64,000 nucleotides of DNA from FEB-7 sp963698265 (GTDB taxonomy: Bacteria > Pseudomonadota > Gammaproteobacteria > Burkholderiales > Usitatibacteraceae): NCBI GenBank assembly GCA_963698265.1, contig CAVOQC010000003.1, forward strand, positions 62,001 through 126,000, in the 5' to 3' direction. Below are positions 29,099 to 37,063 of this stretch, in pieces. The notes below the pieces were generated by a model, which was given only the letters and a program-made list of their open reading frames with translations, was not told the origin of the DNA and ran no database searches. Position 1 is the stretch's first letter. Every line of letters starts with the position of its first letter. The translations under genes and the position numbers were made by a program.

Positions 29099-29719
29099 AT
29101 GTTGCGGCTCTGGGGGAGGATCTCCTCCGTCAACGTGCAGAAGCTTGCCTGGCTCGTGGACGAGCTGGGGATCGACTGCGAGCGCATCGAGGCGGGCGGC
29201 GCCTTCGGCGTCGTGGCCACGCCCGAATACCGGCGCATGAATCCCAACGGCCTGGTCCCGGTGATCGAGGACGACGGCTTCGTGCTCTGGGAATCGAACG
29301 CGATCGTGCGCTACCTCGCCGCGAAGCACGCCGCGGGTACGCTCTGGCCCGACGACCTGCGCATGCGCGCGGACGTCGATCGCTGGATGGACTGGCAGGC
29401 GACCACCTTCACGCCCGCGATGCGCGACGCCTTCCTGCAGCTCGTGCGCACGCCGCCGGAAGCGCGGGACGCCTCGCGCGTCGAGGCCTCGCGGGAAGCC
29501 GGCGAGAAGGCGGCGGCCGTCCTGGATTCCCATCTCGCGGGACGCGGCTTCGTCTCCGGAGAGGCCTTCTCGCCCGCCGACATCGTGGTGGGCTGCGCCG
29601 CGCACCGGTGGCTGAACCTCCCGCTCGCGCGCGAGGCGCGCCCGCAGATCGAACGCTGGTACGCGGGACTCAGGTCGCGGCCGGGCGCTGCGCGGGTGCT
29701 TTCGACACCGGTGTCCTGA
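29099..29719 (+). CDS. Glutathione S-transferase family protein
   Basis: GST of 206 residues with an N-terminal thioredoxin-like domain (LWGRISSVNVQKLAWLVDELG, then NPNGLVPVIEDDGFVLWESNAIVRYLA) and an all-helical C-terminal domain (FSPADIVVGCAAHRW). The ES motif that contacts the glutathione gamma-glutamyl group is present. The Ser-rich N-terminus suggests Ser-dependent chemistry. It follows the KAS III gene by 8 bp and converges on, and overlaps by 50 bp, the opposing membrane-protein gene. Confidence 0.88.
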   Translation: MLRLWGRISSVNVQKLAWLVDELGIDCERIEAGGAFGVVATPEYRRMNPNGLVPVIEDDGFVLWESNAIVRYLAAKHAAGTLWPDDLRMRADVDRWMDWQATTFTPAMRDAFLQLVRTPPEARDASRVEASREAGEKAAAVLDSHLAGRGFVSGEAFSPADIVVGCAAHRWLNLPLAREARPQIERWYAGLRSRPGAARVLSTPVS

Positions 29720-30113
29720 GGGGCCGTCCCGCCGCGCCCGCGAAACCGCGCAGCACCGACACGCCCGCCGCGATCGTGACGGGCGCGCCGAAGAGCAGCA
29801 CCGGCGTCCAGGGCGAAACCGCGAACTCGCCGCCGGCGAATGCCCGGCCCGCGGCCACCACGACGAGGTTCATCCCCAGGAGCACGATCCAGGTTGTCGC
29901 GACGTCGCGAGCCGCGAGCCAGGCGCGCACGCGCGCATCCACGGTGACGGTCGCCACCGCGAAAGCGCCGGCGAAGAGCGCGAGTGCCCCGGTCACCCCG
30001 ACGGGAAGGCGTGCGAAGACGCCGGCCTGCGTGCCCGCCGCGACGGCGCCGGCCCAGAGCACCAGCGCAACCACGACCGCATCGCGCGCATCCACGTAGT
30101 CGTCTCTTTTCAT
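29670..30113 (-). CDS. Small integral membrane protein, unknown function
   Basis: Protein of 147 residues with four predicted membrane helices (about residues 12-28, 35-55, 70-90 and 95-118) and a basic, proline-containing tail. No family recognised. Its 3' end overlaps the convergent GST gene by 50 bp, which is unusual here; a shorter real product is possible, but the open frame and hydrophobic pattern are consistent. It lies 23 bp after the hydrolase gene on the same strand. Confidence 0.6.
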   Translation of the reverse strand: MKRDDYVDARDAVVVALVLWAGAVAAGTQAGVFARLPVGVTGALALFAGAFAVATVTVDARVRAWLAARDVATTWIVLLGMNLVVVAAGRAFAGGEFAVSPWTPVLLFGAPVTIAAGVSVLRGFAGAAGRPLRTPVSKAPAQRPAAT

Positions 30114-30136
30114 GGTTCTTCCTTGTCGTGTGCGGT

Positions 30137-31087
30137 TTACAGGAGCGGCGCCGGCCCGGGAAAGGCCGACCATTCGTCGCGGGCGGGCGGCGGCGCGAAG
30201 ACCACCGCGTCGCGCAGGAAATCCACGGTGTCCTGGACGGCGCCCGGATCGCGCAGAATCGCGTTGTGGCCGAGCCCCGCGGTGCGCACGAAGCGCGCCC
30301 CGGGCCAGGCGCGCGCGACGGCAAGCCCCGCGGCGAGGGGCACGTCCGCGTCGCCTTCGTCGTGGATCACGAGCGCCGGCACCGCGAGCGAGTCCACCGA
30401 GCGCGGCAGCTCGAGCTCGTCCCAGCACACGCCGTAGCGTCGCTCGACGGCCGCCTGCAGCTTGCGGCGCAGTCCCTCGCCCAGGCCCAGCTTCCGCGCG
30501 AACCACGCCGAGTAGCCCACGAGGGAGGAAGGCGGCGCCACCAGGACGCTGCGCACCGCGAGCCCCGTGGTGCGCAGGAACGGCGCGATCGCCGCGGCGC
30601 CCAGCGAATGGCCCACGACGCCGGCCACGCGGATTCCGCGGTCGGCGAGCGCACCGGCCACTGCGCCGAGGCCGCGCCCGAAGTCGACGAGGGACGACTG
30701 GTGCCCCTCCGAGTGGCCATGGCCCGCGTGGTCGAACACGACCGCCTGGAAGCCCGCGCCGAGCAGCGCCGGGACGAAGGCGCGGAACTGCGCGCCGCGC
30801 CCGCCCCAGCCGTGGCTGAGGATCACCGCAGGCGCCTCCCGCGGGCCGAATCGCCACGCGGCGAGGCGCCCCTCCGTGCCCCGGACCACGAAGCCCTCGC
30901 CTTCCGCGAGGAAGGCGCGGTCGCGTTCCCGCACGGTGCGGCGCGGCGGCGTGAGGAAAAGGCGCACCGCGTCGGCGAGTGCGCGCTCGGGCGCGACGAG
31001 CGCACCCACCTGCAGGCGGGCGCGCGTGGACAGGAGCCGCATGGAACGAACGATCGTGCTATTCATGGGCGAAAGGGCAAGGGACAT
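30137..31087 (-). CDS. Alpha/beta hydrolase
   Basis: Serine hydrolase of 316 residues. After a basic N-terminus the fold shows SHGWGGRGAQFRAFVPALLGAG, FDHAGHGHSEG, the nucleophile elbow VVGHSLGAAA (Ser near residue 160), an acid in IHDEGDADVPL, and a His in GLGHNAIL. It sits 21 bp downstream of a TetR gene on the same strand, so it is probably part of the regulated unit. The substrate is unknown. Confidence 0.88.
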   Translation of the reverse strand: MSLALSPMNSTIVRSMRLLSTRARLQVGALVAPERALADAVRLFLTPPRRTVRERDRAFLAEGEGFVVRGTEGRLAAWRFGPREAPAVILSHGWGGRGAQFRAFVPALLGAGFQAVVFDHAGHGHSEGHQSSLVDFGRGLGAVAGALADRGIRVAGVVGHSLGAAAIAPFLRTTGLAVRSVLVAPPSSLVGYSAWFARKLGLGEGLRRKLQAAVERRYGVCWDELELPRSVDSLAVPALVIHDEGDADVPLAAGLAVARAWPGARFVRTAGLGHNAILRDPGAVQDTVDFLRDAVVFAPPPARDEWSAFPGPAPLL

Positions 31088-31108
31088 GAAACCTCCGGCG
31101 TACGGGGA

Positions 31109-31762
31109 TCAGCGGCGCGGGGCCGCGGTGCGGGTTGCGGGCTTGCGGGCGGGCGCGCGGTGGAATTCCACCAGGCGCTCGAAACCGGCGATCGCGCGGG
31201 CTGCGGCCCCCGCGTCGCCGAGCAGGCGCTGCGTGTGGAAGCAGGCGAGCACGAGGCCGAACATCTCGTAGACGAACTGCCCCGGGTCGGTGCCGGCGCG
31301 CAGGTCGCCGCAGTCGACCGCCATCTTCACGGCCCTGGCGAGTTCCCGCGCGAGGCCGCGCTGGCGCTCGACCACGGCCACGCGCATGGGGCCGGGCTGG
31401 TCGTCGTACTCCGCCGAGGCCGCCTGCATCGGGCAGCTGCCGCGCAGCTTCGCGTGCTCGGGCCAGACGATCCAGTTCTCGAAAAGGGCCCGCAGGCGCT
31501 TGAGTCCCCGCGGCGCCTTGAGCGCGGGCAGGAACACCGCCTCGGTGAAGCGGCGCGCGGCCTCGTCCAGGGCGGCGATCTGCAGGTCCGTGCGCGAGCC
31601 GAAGTGCGCGAAGAGCCCGCTCTTGGACAGGCGCGTGCGCTCGGCGAGCGAGCCGATCGTGAGCGACTCGAACCCCGCCTCGCTCGCCTGCTGCACGGCG
31701 GCGTCGAGGATCTGGGCGCGGGTCTCTTCTCCCTTGCGGGCCTTGAGGGCTTGGGGCGACAT
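31109..31762 (-). CDS. TetR/AcrR family repressor
   Basis: Transcriptional repressor of 217 residues. The N-terminal helix-turn-helix domain reads ILDAAVQQASEAGFESLTIGSLAERTRLSKSGLFAHFGSRTDLQIAALDEA, a typical TetR signature. The C-terminal ligand domain has CPMQAASAEYDD, close to the TetR_C family of regulators that often control alpha/beta hydrolases and fatty-acid genes. ATG 31762 lies only 6 nt after a -10 element, with the operator in the promoter spacer, so it is probably autoregulated and leaderless. Confidence 0.92.
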   Translation of the reverse strand: MSPQALKARKGEETRAQILDAAVQQASEAGFESLTIGSLAERTRLSKSGLFAHFGSRTDLQIAALDEAARRFTEAVFLPALKAPRGLKRLRALFENWIVWPEHAKLRGSCPMQAASAEYDDQPGPMRVAVVERQRGLARELARAVKMAVDCGDLRAGTDPGQFVYEMFGLVLACFHTQRLLGDAGAAARAIAGFERLVEFHRAPARKPATRTAAPRR

Positions 31763-31768
31763 GGGCGC

Positions 31769-31798
31769 AGAATAGAACGACCGTTCGTATCATGTCAA
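31769..31798 (-). promoter_or_regulatory. Promoter with embedded operator for the tetR-hydrolase unit
   Basis: On the minus strand a perfect -35 TTGACA (31793-31798) is followed by an 18-bp spacer and the -10 TATTCT (31769-31774). The spacer holds the dyad AACG-GT-CGTT (31776-31785) within GAACGACCGTTC, read on the plus strand. Binding of a TetR dimer there would block RNA polymerase. The -10 ends 6 nt before the start codon, so the transcript should be leaderless. Confidence 0.75.
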
Positions 31799-31831
31799 CC
31801 CCCCTTCCCGCCGCGGCGCTACCATCGGGCC

Positions 31832-32758
31832 ATGGACCTGCGCCGCTACGACCTGAACCTGCTGGTGACCCTGGAGGCGCTCCTCGACGAGGGGGGCGTG
31901 ACCGGCGCCGCCCGCCGATTGAACCTGAGCCAGTCGGCGGTGAGCGCCGCGCTCGAACGGCTGCGCAAGGTCTTCGCCGACCCGCTCCTGGTGCGCGCGG
32001 GCAACCGCATGGAGCCCACGCCCTTCGCGCGGCGCCTCCAGGGCCCGATCAAGACCGCGCTCGCCTCCGTTTCCCTCGCCCTCGCCCTGCCGCAGAAGTT
32101 CGACCCCGCCCGGGCGAAGCTGCACGTGCGCTGGGGGCTGTCGGACTACGTGGGCCTCATCATGCTGCCCGAGTTCTACGGGATCCTCGCCCGCGAGGCG
32201 CCGGGGATCACGCTCGAGGTGATCCCGAGGCCGGCCGACGACGCGATCACGCGCCTCGTGGCGGGGGACGTGGACCTCGCCACCGCCGTCGATCCGCCCG
32301 AGGGACGCGACCTCTTCAACGCGCCGCTCGTGGAGGAGAGATTCGTGTGCGTGATGCGCCCCGGGCATCCGCTGGCCGGCGGGCGCCTCACGCTCGCGCG
32401 CCTGGTCGACTTCCCCCACGTGCTCGTGACGGCCCATGGCGCGAGCGCGGGGCTCGTGGACCGCGCGCTCGCCGCGCGCGGTTCGCGGCGCCGCACGCCC
32501 GTGAGCGTGCCGCTCTTCGCCACCGCCTTTGCGCTGCTCGCGGCCAACGACCTCCTCGCGATCCTGCCGGAGGGCATCGCGAGCGCCCAGGCGAAGCGCT
32601 TCGGCCTCGTGCTGAGGAAGCCCCCCCTCGCCCTGCCCGGCTACACGCTGCGCGTGGTGTGGCACCTGCGCACCGCCCACGATGCCGCGCACCGGTGGCT
32701 GCGCGAGCGCCTTTTCGCCGTCGCGGGGTCCCCGGAAGGTCATCTACGGCGTAGATAA
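31832..32758 (+). CDS. LysR-type transcriptional regulator
   Basis: LTTR of 308 residues. The N-terminal winged helix-turn-helix is MDLRRYDLNLLVTLEALLDEGGVTGAARRLNLSQSAVSAALERLRKVFADPLLVR, of the NodD/SyrM/LinR-like subgroup. The substrate-binding domain includes ADDAITRLVAGDVDLATAVDPP and FVCVMRPGHPLA. It is divergent from tetR (69-bp gap) and has a TACCAT -10-like element 6 nt before the ATG. Its target genes and effector are unknown; a convergent NUDIX gene lies downstream. Confidence 0.93.
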   Translation: MDLRRYDLNLLVTLEALLDEGGVTGAARRLNLSQSAVSAALERLRKVFADPLLVRAGNRMEPTPFARRLQGPIKTALASVSLALALPQKFDPARAKLHVRWGLSDYVGLIMLPEFYGILAREAPGITLEVIPRPADDAITRLVAGDVDLATAVDPPEGRDLFNAPLVEERFVCVMRPGHPLAGGRLTLARLVDFPHVLVTAHGASAGLVDRALAARGSRRRTPVSVPLFATAFALLAANDLLAILPEGIASAQAKRFGLVLRKPPLALPGYTLRVVWHLRTAHDAAHRWLRERLFAVAGSPEGHLRRR

Positions 32759-32777
32759 CACCTTCCAGCAGTATTGA

Positions 32778-32807
32778 TTGGACGGAAGGCCAACGCTCGC
32801 CTAGAGT
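32778..32807 (+). promoter_or_regulatory. Candidate sigma-70 promoter for a small RNA
   Basis: TTGGAC (32778-32783) and TAGAGT (32802-32807) are separated by 18 bp, directly after the LysR stop. Each hexamer matches 4 of 6 consensus positions. The predicted start is near 32814, ahead of strong hairpins and a terminator. Confidence 0.4.
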
Positions 32808-32813
32808 TGCCGC

Positions 32814-32921
32814 TGGTGTTGCAGCGAATTCGCTCCTTTGGGAGCGCTTGGAATTCGGCGGAGTTGCGCTCGACCGCCGGATGCGTGGAGTTTGGGGGCC
32901 CCCTCGAGGGGCCCTTTTTTT
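32814..32921 (+). ncRNA. Candidate small RNA (about 108 nt)
   Basis: Between the LysR stop (32758) and the opposing NUDIX stop (32926) there is no ORF but much structure. A nested hairpin at 32826-32856 pairs GAATTC with GAATTC around a CGCTCC-TTTG-GGAGCG stem, followed by single-stranded sequence and a strong terminator hairpin with seven T. A plausible promoter precedes it. Alternatively this is simply the LysR 3' UTR. I recognise no known RNA family. Confidence 0.4.
32896..32921 (+). terminator. Strong Rho-independent terminator
   Basis: Perfect 7-bp stem GGGCCCC/GGGGCCC (32896-32902, 32908-32914) with a 5-nt loop and seven T (32915-32921). The T-run is present only for plus-strand transcripts, so it ends lysR and/or the candidate small RNA, not the opposing NUDIX gene. 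Confidence 0.85.
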
Positions 32922-32925
32922 ATGC

Positions 32926-33537
32926 CTAGCGCGCCACGATGCGCTGGAAGGTGACGAGCATCCCCGCGGTCGCGCCCCAGATGAAGCGCCCGTGCCAGGG
33001 CATCGCCCAGTAATGGCGCAGCCGCCCCTTGTAGAACGCGCTCTCGTAGCGGTGGTTGGCGGTCTCCAGGAGAAAGGCGAGCGGCACCTCGAAGACTTCC
33101 GCGACCTCGTACGGATCGGGCAAATAGTCCGGGGGCTGCTCGGCCCACCCAACCACCGGCCGCACCCGGAATCCCGTGGAGGTGTGGTAGTCGGGCATCT
33201 CCCCCAGGATCTCGATGCCAGCCGGGTCGATGCCGACTTCCTCGCGCGCCTCGCGCAGTGCCGTGTGCGCGGGCCCCTCGTCGCCGGGTGCCACGCGCCC
33301 GCCCGGGAAGCTGATCTGGCCGGCGTGATCGGCCAGGTGCGCAGTGCGCTGGGTGAAGACGACGGTGGGCTCCCGCGGGTGGTTCACCACCAGGAGCAGC
33401 ACGGCCGCGGGGGTGGGCTGCAAGGCGGAGGCGGCCGCGCGCTGCCTTTCGAGGTCGTCGGCCGTGAGCAGTTCCTCGAGGGGCGGCGTGTCGGCGAGGC
33501 GGCGGATGAGGTCGGCGCGGTTCGGCGGGTGGGGCAT
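32926..33537 (-). CDS. NUDIX hydrolase, CoA pyrophosphatase-like
   Basis: Cytoplasmic NUDIX enzyme of 203 residues. The NUDIX box is complete: GGRVAPGDEGPAHTALREAREEVGI, with the REUXEEXGU metal-binding core. An upstream SFPGGR segment and the preceding VFTQRTAHLADHAGQI match the CoAse (NudL/NUDT7-like) signature, which would cleave coenzyme A to 4'-phosphopantetheine and 3',5'-ADP. The C-terminal FYKGRLRHYWAMPWHGRFIWGATAGM supports the CoAse subgroup. It is divergent from maiA. Confidence 0.88.
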   Translation of the reverse strand: MPHPPNRADLIRRLADTPPLEELLTADDLERQRAAASALQPTPAAVLLLVVNHPREPTVVFTQRTAHLADHAGQISFPGGRVAPGDEGPAHTALREAREEVGIDPAGIEILGEMPDYHTSTGFRVRPVVGWAEQPPDYLPDPYEVAEVFEVPLAFLLETANHRYESAFYKGRLRHYWAMPWHGRFIWGATAGMLVTFQRIVAR

Positions 33538-33585
33538 CTCGCGGTCGGGAGGCGGTTTCGTGCACCAGTATAAGATGCGCCCACG

Positions 33586-34224
33586 ATGATTCTCCATGAC
33601 TACTGGCGCTCGTCGGCGGCGTTTCGCGTGCGCATCGCGCTCGCGCTCAAGGGCATCGAGCCGGGACGCCGCTACGTCCACCTGCGCAAGGGAGAACAAC
33701 GCGCCCCGGGCTTCCTCGCGAAGAACCCGCTGGGGCTGGTGCCGGTGCTCGAGGACGAGGGGCTCCAGCTCACGCAGTCCCTCGCGATCATCGAATACCT
33801 GGAGGAGACGCATCCCGAGCCGCCGCTCCTGCCCTCCGCTCCCGCCGAGCGCGCCTGGGTGCGTGCCGTGGCGCTGGCGGTGGCCTGCGACATCCACCCG
33901 CTCAACAACCTGCGCGTCCTCCACTACCTCGAACGCGAGTTGCTCGCCGAGGCGGCCGCCCGCGACCGGTGGTACGCGCACTGGGTGGCCGACGGGCTCG
34001 CCGCCATCGAGCGGATGCTTGCCAGGCGCCCCGGGCCGGGCCCGTTCTGCCTCGGCGCGACACCCACGCTCGCCGACGTGTGCCTCGTGCCGCAGGTCTT
34101 CAACGCCTGGCGCTTCCACGTGCCCGTCGACCCCTACCCGCTCGTCTCCGCCGTCGTCGACGCGTGCATGAAACTCCCCGCCTTCGACCGCTCCCAGCCC
34201 TCGAAGCAGCCCGACGCCGAATAG
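33586..34224 (+). CDS. maiA: Maleylacetoacetate isomerase (zeta-class GST)
   Basis: Glutathione-dependent isomerase of tyrosine/homogentisate degradation, or a close zeta-GST; 212 residues. The zeta signature SSAAFRVRIALALKG is at residues 9-23, followed by NPLGLVPVLEDEGLQLTQSLAIIEYLEETHP and the C-terminal domain with CDIHPLNNLRVLHYL and TPTLADVCLVPQVFNA. No other homogentisate-pathway gene is nearby. A TAAGAT -10-like hexamer ends 9 nt before the ATG. Confidence 0.9.
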   Translation: MILHDYWRSSAAFRVRIALALKGIEPGRRYVHLRKGEQRAPGFLAKNPLGLVPVLEDEGLQLTQSLAIIEYLEETHPEPPLLPSAPAERAWVRAVALAVACDIHPLNNLRVLHYLERELLAEAAARDRWYAHWVADGLAAIERMLARRPGPGPFCLGATPTLADVCLVPQVFNAWRFHVPVDPYPLVSAVVDACMKLPAFDRSQPSKQPDAE

Positions 34225-34271
34225 GGACACGAACAAGGGAACGACCCGCGATTGCCGCAGGAGCCGCCGCC

Positions 34272-34811
34272 GTGATCCTCGCCACCGCCCGCCTGCGCCT
34301 GCGCCCCTGGCGCGAGTCGGATCTCGCGCCCTTCGCGGCGATGAACGCCGACGCGCGCGTGATGGAGCACCTGCTGCGGACGCTCGACCCGCGCCGAGAG
34401 CGACGCGATGGTCGAGCGCGCCAAGAAGGGATCGCGCAGCCGGGGCTGGAGCCTGTGGGCGGTCGAGGTCGTCGACGCGGGCGCTTCGTCGGCTTCGCCG
34501 GCCTCGCCGTACCCGCGTGGCAGGCTCACTTCACGCCCTGCGTGGAAGTGGGCTGGCGCCTCGCCCGCGAGGCCTGGGGCCACGGCTACGCAACGGAGGC
34601 CGCGCGCGCCGCGATCGGCCACGGCCTCGGCGCGGCGGGGCTCGCGGAGATCGTCTCCTTCACCGCGCTCGTGAACACCCGCTCGATCGCCGTCATGGAG
34701 CGCCTGGGCATGCGCCGCGACGGGGAGTTCGACCACCCCCTGGTCGCCGAGGGCCACCGACTGCGCCGCCACGTCCTGTACCGGATCGGCCGCGGACGGC
34801 CGCCGTCCTAG
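34272..34811 (+). CDS. GNAT acetyltransferase, RimJ/RimL type (two compensating frame breaks)
   Basis: N-acetyltransferase of about 179 residues from GTG 34272. The start ILATARLRLRPWRESDLAPFAAMNADARVMEH is normal, then the frame shifts: an extra G after the Leu codon at 34386 moves reading to TRAESDAMVERAKK...WSLWAVEVVDAG, and a missing base at about 34481 (GG_ for Gly) restores RFVGFAGLAVPAWQAHFTPCVEVGWRLA. Both breaks fall at codon third positions, like those in nqr. Read straight through, residues of the middle 32 codons would be nonsense, so the real protein is probably intact. Confidence 0.82.
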   Translation: MILATARLRLRPWRESDLAPFAAMNADARVMEHLLRTLDPRRERRDGRARQEGIAQPGLEPVGGRGRRRGRFVGFAGLAVPAWQAHFTPCVEVGWRLAREAWGHGYATEAARAAIGHGLGAAGLAEIVSFTALVNTRSIAVMERLGMRRDGEFDHPLVAEGHRLRRHVLYRIGRGRPPS

Positions 34812-35404
34812 AACCGCGAGCCTGGCTCCTCGAGGAAGGCGAGTTCCTCGGCGGTGGACGCGCGCCCCAGCGCGGCATTGCGATGCGGAAAACGCCCGAA
34901 GCGCCGCACGATCACGCGGTGCTTCTCCGCCCACGCCGTGAGGCCCTTCGTCTCCGGCCAGGCCCCGAGCGACGAGAAGAGCGCGACCGCCTGGTCCTGC
35001 ATCGCAAGATCTTCGGCGTGCTCGAAAGGGAGATAGGCGAACTGCCGCTCCACCGGCAGCAGCGCGGTGTCCCAGCCCTGCGAGATCATCCGCTTTGCGC
35101 AGTCGAGCGCCATCGCGTCCTGGGAGAAGGCGCGCGCGTCGTCGCGGTAGAGGTTGCGCGAGAACTGGTCGAGCACGATCACCAGCGCGAGGAGCGTTCG
35201 CGGATCGTCCCGCCAGCGCTCGAGCTCGCCCAGGGCGGCTCGCGCGTGCAGGGCGAGGAAGCGGCGCCGGATCTCGGCGTCGAAGGCGGCGTCCCTGCGA
35301 AACCAGGCTTCCCGCGACCTGCCGTGTCCGGGAGAACCCGGCTCGCCGAACCAGAAGCCGAGCACTTCCTGTGCCTGCGCCTCGACCGCCTCGCCCGCGC
35401 TCAC
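34808..35404 (-). CDS. DUF924 family protein
   Basis: Cytoplasmic helical protein of 198 residues from GTG 35404, which overlaps the CDF gene stop by 4 bp. The family signature is clear: VLGFWFG at the N-terminus, ESWF-like REAWFRRD, LALVIVLDQFSRNLYRD, FAYLPFEHAEDLAMQD, and FGRFPHRNAALGR near the end. The fold is TPR-like and no activity is firmly established. It is the last gene of the copper operon, which may be chance placement. Confidence 0.92.
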   Translation of the reverse strand: MSAGEAVEAQAQEVLGFWFGEPGSPGHGRSREAWFRRDAAFDAEIRRRFLALHARAALGELERWRDDPRTLLALVIVLDQFSRNLYRDDARAFSQDAMALDCAKRMISQGWDTALLPVERQFAYLPFEHAEDLAMQDQAVALFSSLGAWPETKGLTAWAEKHRVIVRRFGRFPHRNAALGRASTAEELAFLEEPGSRF

Positions 35405-36405
35405 GGGCAGTTCTCGTGGGAACAGCGGTTCACCTCGACGGAGACGTGGGCGAGCGAGGCGATTCCCGCAAGGCGCTCGCGGTAGCCGTCGGGCGTCAGG
35501 GGTTCCTGCGCGACGATGGTCACGATGCAGGCGTGCCGCGCGCGGCCGACGCGCCAGACGTGGAGGTCGGCGATCTCGGCATCGCCGTCGCTCTCGATCG
35601 CGTGGCGCACCGCGGCGGCCACCGGCGTGTCCATCTCGCGGTCGAGCAGCACCCGCGCCGATTGCGTGAGGAGCCCCCAAGCCCACCACGCGATCACGCC
35701 CGCGCCAACGATGCCCATGGCCGGGTCGAGCCAGGCCCAGCCGCCCATCATCCCGGCGGAGAGCGCCACGATGGCGAGCACCGAGGTGAAGGCGTCCGTC
35801 AGCACGTGCACGTAGGCCGCGCGCAGGTTCAGGTCGCCGTGCCCGTCCGCGCCGTGATGGTCGTCCCCGCGGTGGTGGTGGTGATCGTGGTCGTGGGCCG
35901 GGCCGTCGTCGTGGGCGTGCCCGTGGCCGTGGTGGTGGCCATGGTCGCCCTCTCGTCCCGCGAGGACGAACGCGGACACGACGTTCACCACGAGTCCCAC
36001 GACCGCGACGGCAAGCGCGCTCCCGAAGGCGATGGGTTGCGGCGTCACCAGGCGCAGCACCGATTCCACCGCCATGGCGAGAGCGACGATCGCGAGGACC
36101 AGCGCGCTGGAAAATGCGCCCAGCACCTCGATCTTCCAGGTGCCGAAGGCGAAGCGCCGGTCGCGAGACCAGCGTCGCGCGAGCGCGTAGGCGATGCCGG
36201 CCATGGCGAGCGCGGCCACGTGGGTGCCCATGTGCCAGCCGTCCGCGAGGAGCGCCATGGAACCGGTGATCCAGCCGCCGGCGATCTCGGCCACCATGGT
36301 GACGGCGGTGATCGCCACGACGATCCAGGTGCGCCGCTCGCCCGCCCGGTTGCCCGCGTCGAACGCGTGCTCGTGCCGCCAGGCGGAGAGATCGTGGAGC
36401 GCCAT
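35401..36405 (-). CDS. Cation diffusion facilitator (DmeF-like)
   Basis: Divalent metal/proton antiporter of 334 residues. Six helices with the CDF metal-site motifs ALLADGWHMGTHVAAL (helix 2) and AYVHVLTDAFTSVLAIVAL (helix 5). A long His/Asp-rich loop (about residues 150-185, GHHHGHGHAHDD...DHDHHHH) lies between helices 4 and 5, as in DmeF/ZitB types that export Co, Ni or Zn. The C-terminal cytosolic domain ends CSHENCP. It lies 5 bp after the methyltransferase in the copper operon. Confidence 0.92.
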   Translation of the reverse strand: MALHDLSAWRHEHAFDAGNRAGERRTWIVVAITAVTMVAEIAGGWITGSMALLADGWHMGTHVAALAMAGIAYALARRWSRDRRFAFGTWKIEVLGAFSSALVLAIVALAMAVESVLRLVTPQPIAFGSALAVAVVGLVVNVVSAFVLAGREGDHGHHHGHGHAHDDGPAHDHDHHHHRGDDHHGADGHGDLNLRAAYVHVLTDAFTSVLAIVALSAGMMGGWAWLDPAMGIVGAGVIAWWAWGLLTQSARVLLDREMDTPVAAAVRHAIESDGDAEIADLHVWRVGRARHACIVTIVAQEPLTPDGYRERLAGIASLAHVSVEVNRCSHENCP

Positions 36406-36410
36406 CGCGG

Positions 36411-37055
36411 CTACGCGAGCCTGCCCACGCCCAGGTAGCTGGACCCGCAGTGAAAGCTTTGGACGACGCGAAACTCCCGGCACCGCGACGCGAGCCCGCG
36501 CCAGGGCTCCCGCAGGCCGCGGTAGGTGGTGAGATAGCGGCGGGTGCGCCAGGCGGTGACCGCATTGACCGCGAATCCCCAGCTCCACGGCAGGAAGCGG
36601 ATGCCCGCCACCGCCACGCGGCAACCGGGATGGGCGTGGCGCACGAGGTTGTCGAGCGCCTCGTCCGACTGCAGGACGTCGTGCGTGTAGGTGAAGAGCA
36701 GCGCGTCGGCGCGCAACGGCGTGGCGAACTCCTGCACGCTCGAGCGCGCGAGCTCCCCGCGGCAGCCGCATCCGGCAAGATGCGCCTGGGCGAGATCCGC
36801 CATCTCCGGCGACTGCTCGATGCCGAGCACGCGGCCCTCGGGCCCGAGGCGCCGGCACAGGAGGGCCAAGGTCGACCCGGTGCCGCAGGCCACGTCGAAG
36901 ACCGTCTCGCCCGGGCGCAGGTCCAGGGCCGCGACGGCGGCCTCGCGGATGCCCGTGATGCGATGGCTGGAGGCGTCGTAGCCGCCCGCCAGTTCGCCGT
37001 AGGCGGCGAGCGCCCTGCCCCGGTCGGGATCCGCGAAAGAAACGGGGGACTGCAC
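36411..37055 (-). CDS. Class I SAM-dependent methyltransferase
   Basis: Methyltransferase of 214 residues. Motif I is VFDVACGTGSTLALLCRRLG, followed by VLGIEQSPEMADLAQAHL (acidic end of strand 2) and ALLFTYTHDVLQ (motif II/IV). The overall look is of the UbiE/PhoN-like or lipid-methylating group (Y..LAGGYD...H). Its acceptor is unknown. It lies 8 bp after a CopZ-like gene and 5 bp before the CDF gene, so it is transcribed with copper resistance functions. Confidence 0.87.
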   Translation of the reverse strand: MQSPVSFADPDRGRALAAYGELAGGYDASSHRITGIREAAVAALDLRPGETVFDVACGTGSTLALLCRRLGPEGRVLGIEQSPEMADLAQAHLAGCGCRGELARSSVQEFATPLRADALLFTYTHDVLQSDEALDNLVRHAHPGCRVAVAGIRFLPWSWGFAVNAVTAWRTRRYLTTYRGLREPWRGLASRCREFRVVQSFHCGSSYLGVGRLA

Positions 37056-37063
37056 CCCGCGCC

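Noticed and set aside
32742..32756. Perfect dyad ATCTAC-GGC-GTAGAT at the lysR 3' end as an operator
   Set aside because: It lies in the last codons and stop of lysR with no T-run and no promoter it could control; probably chance.
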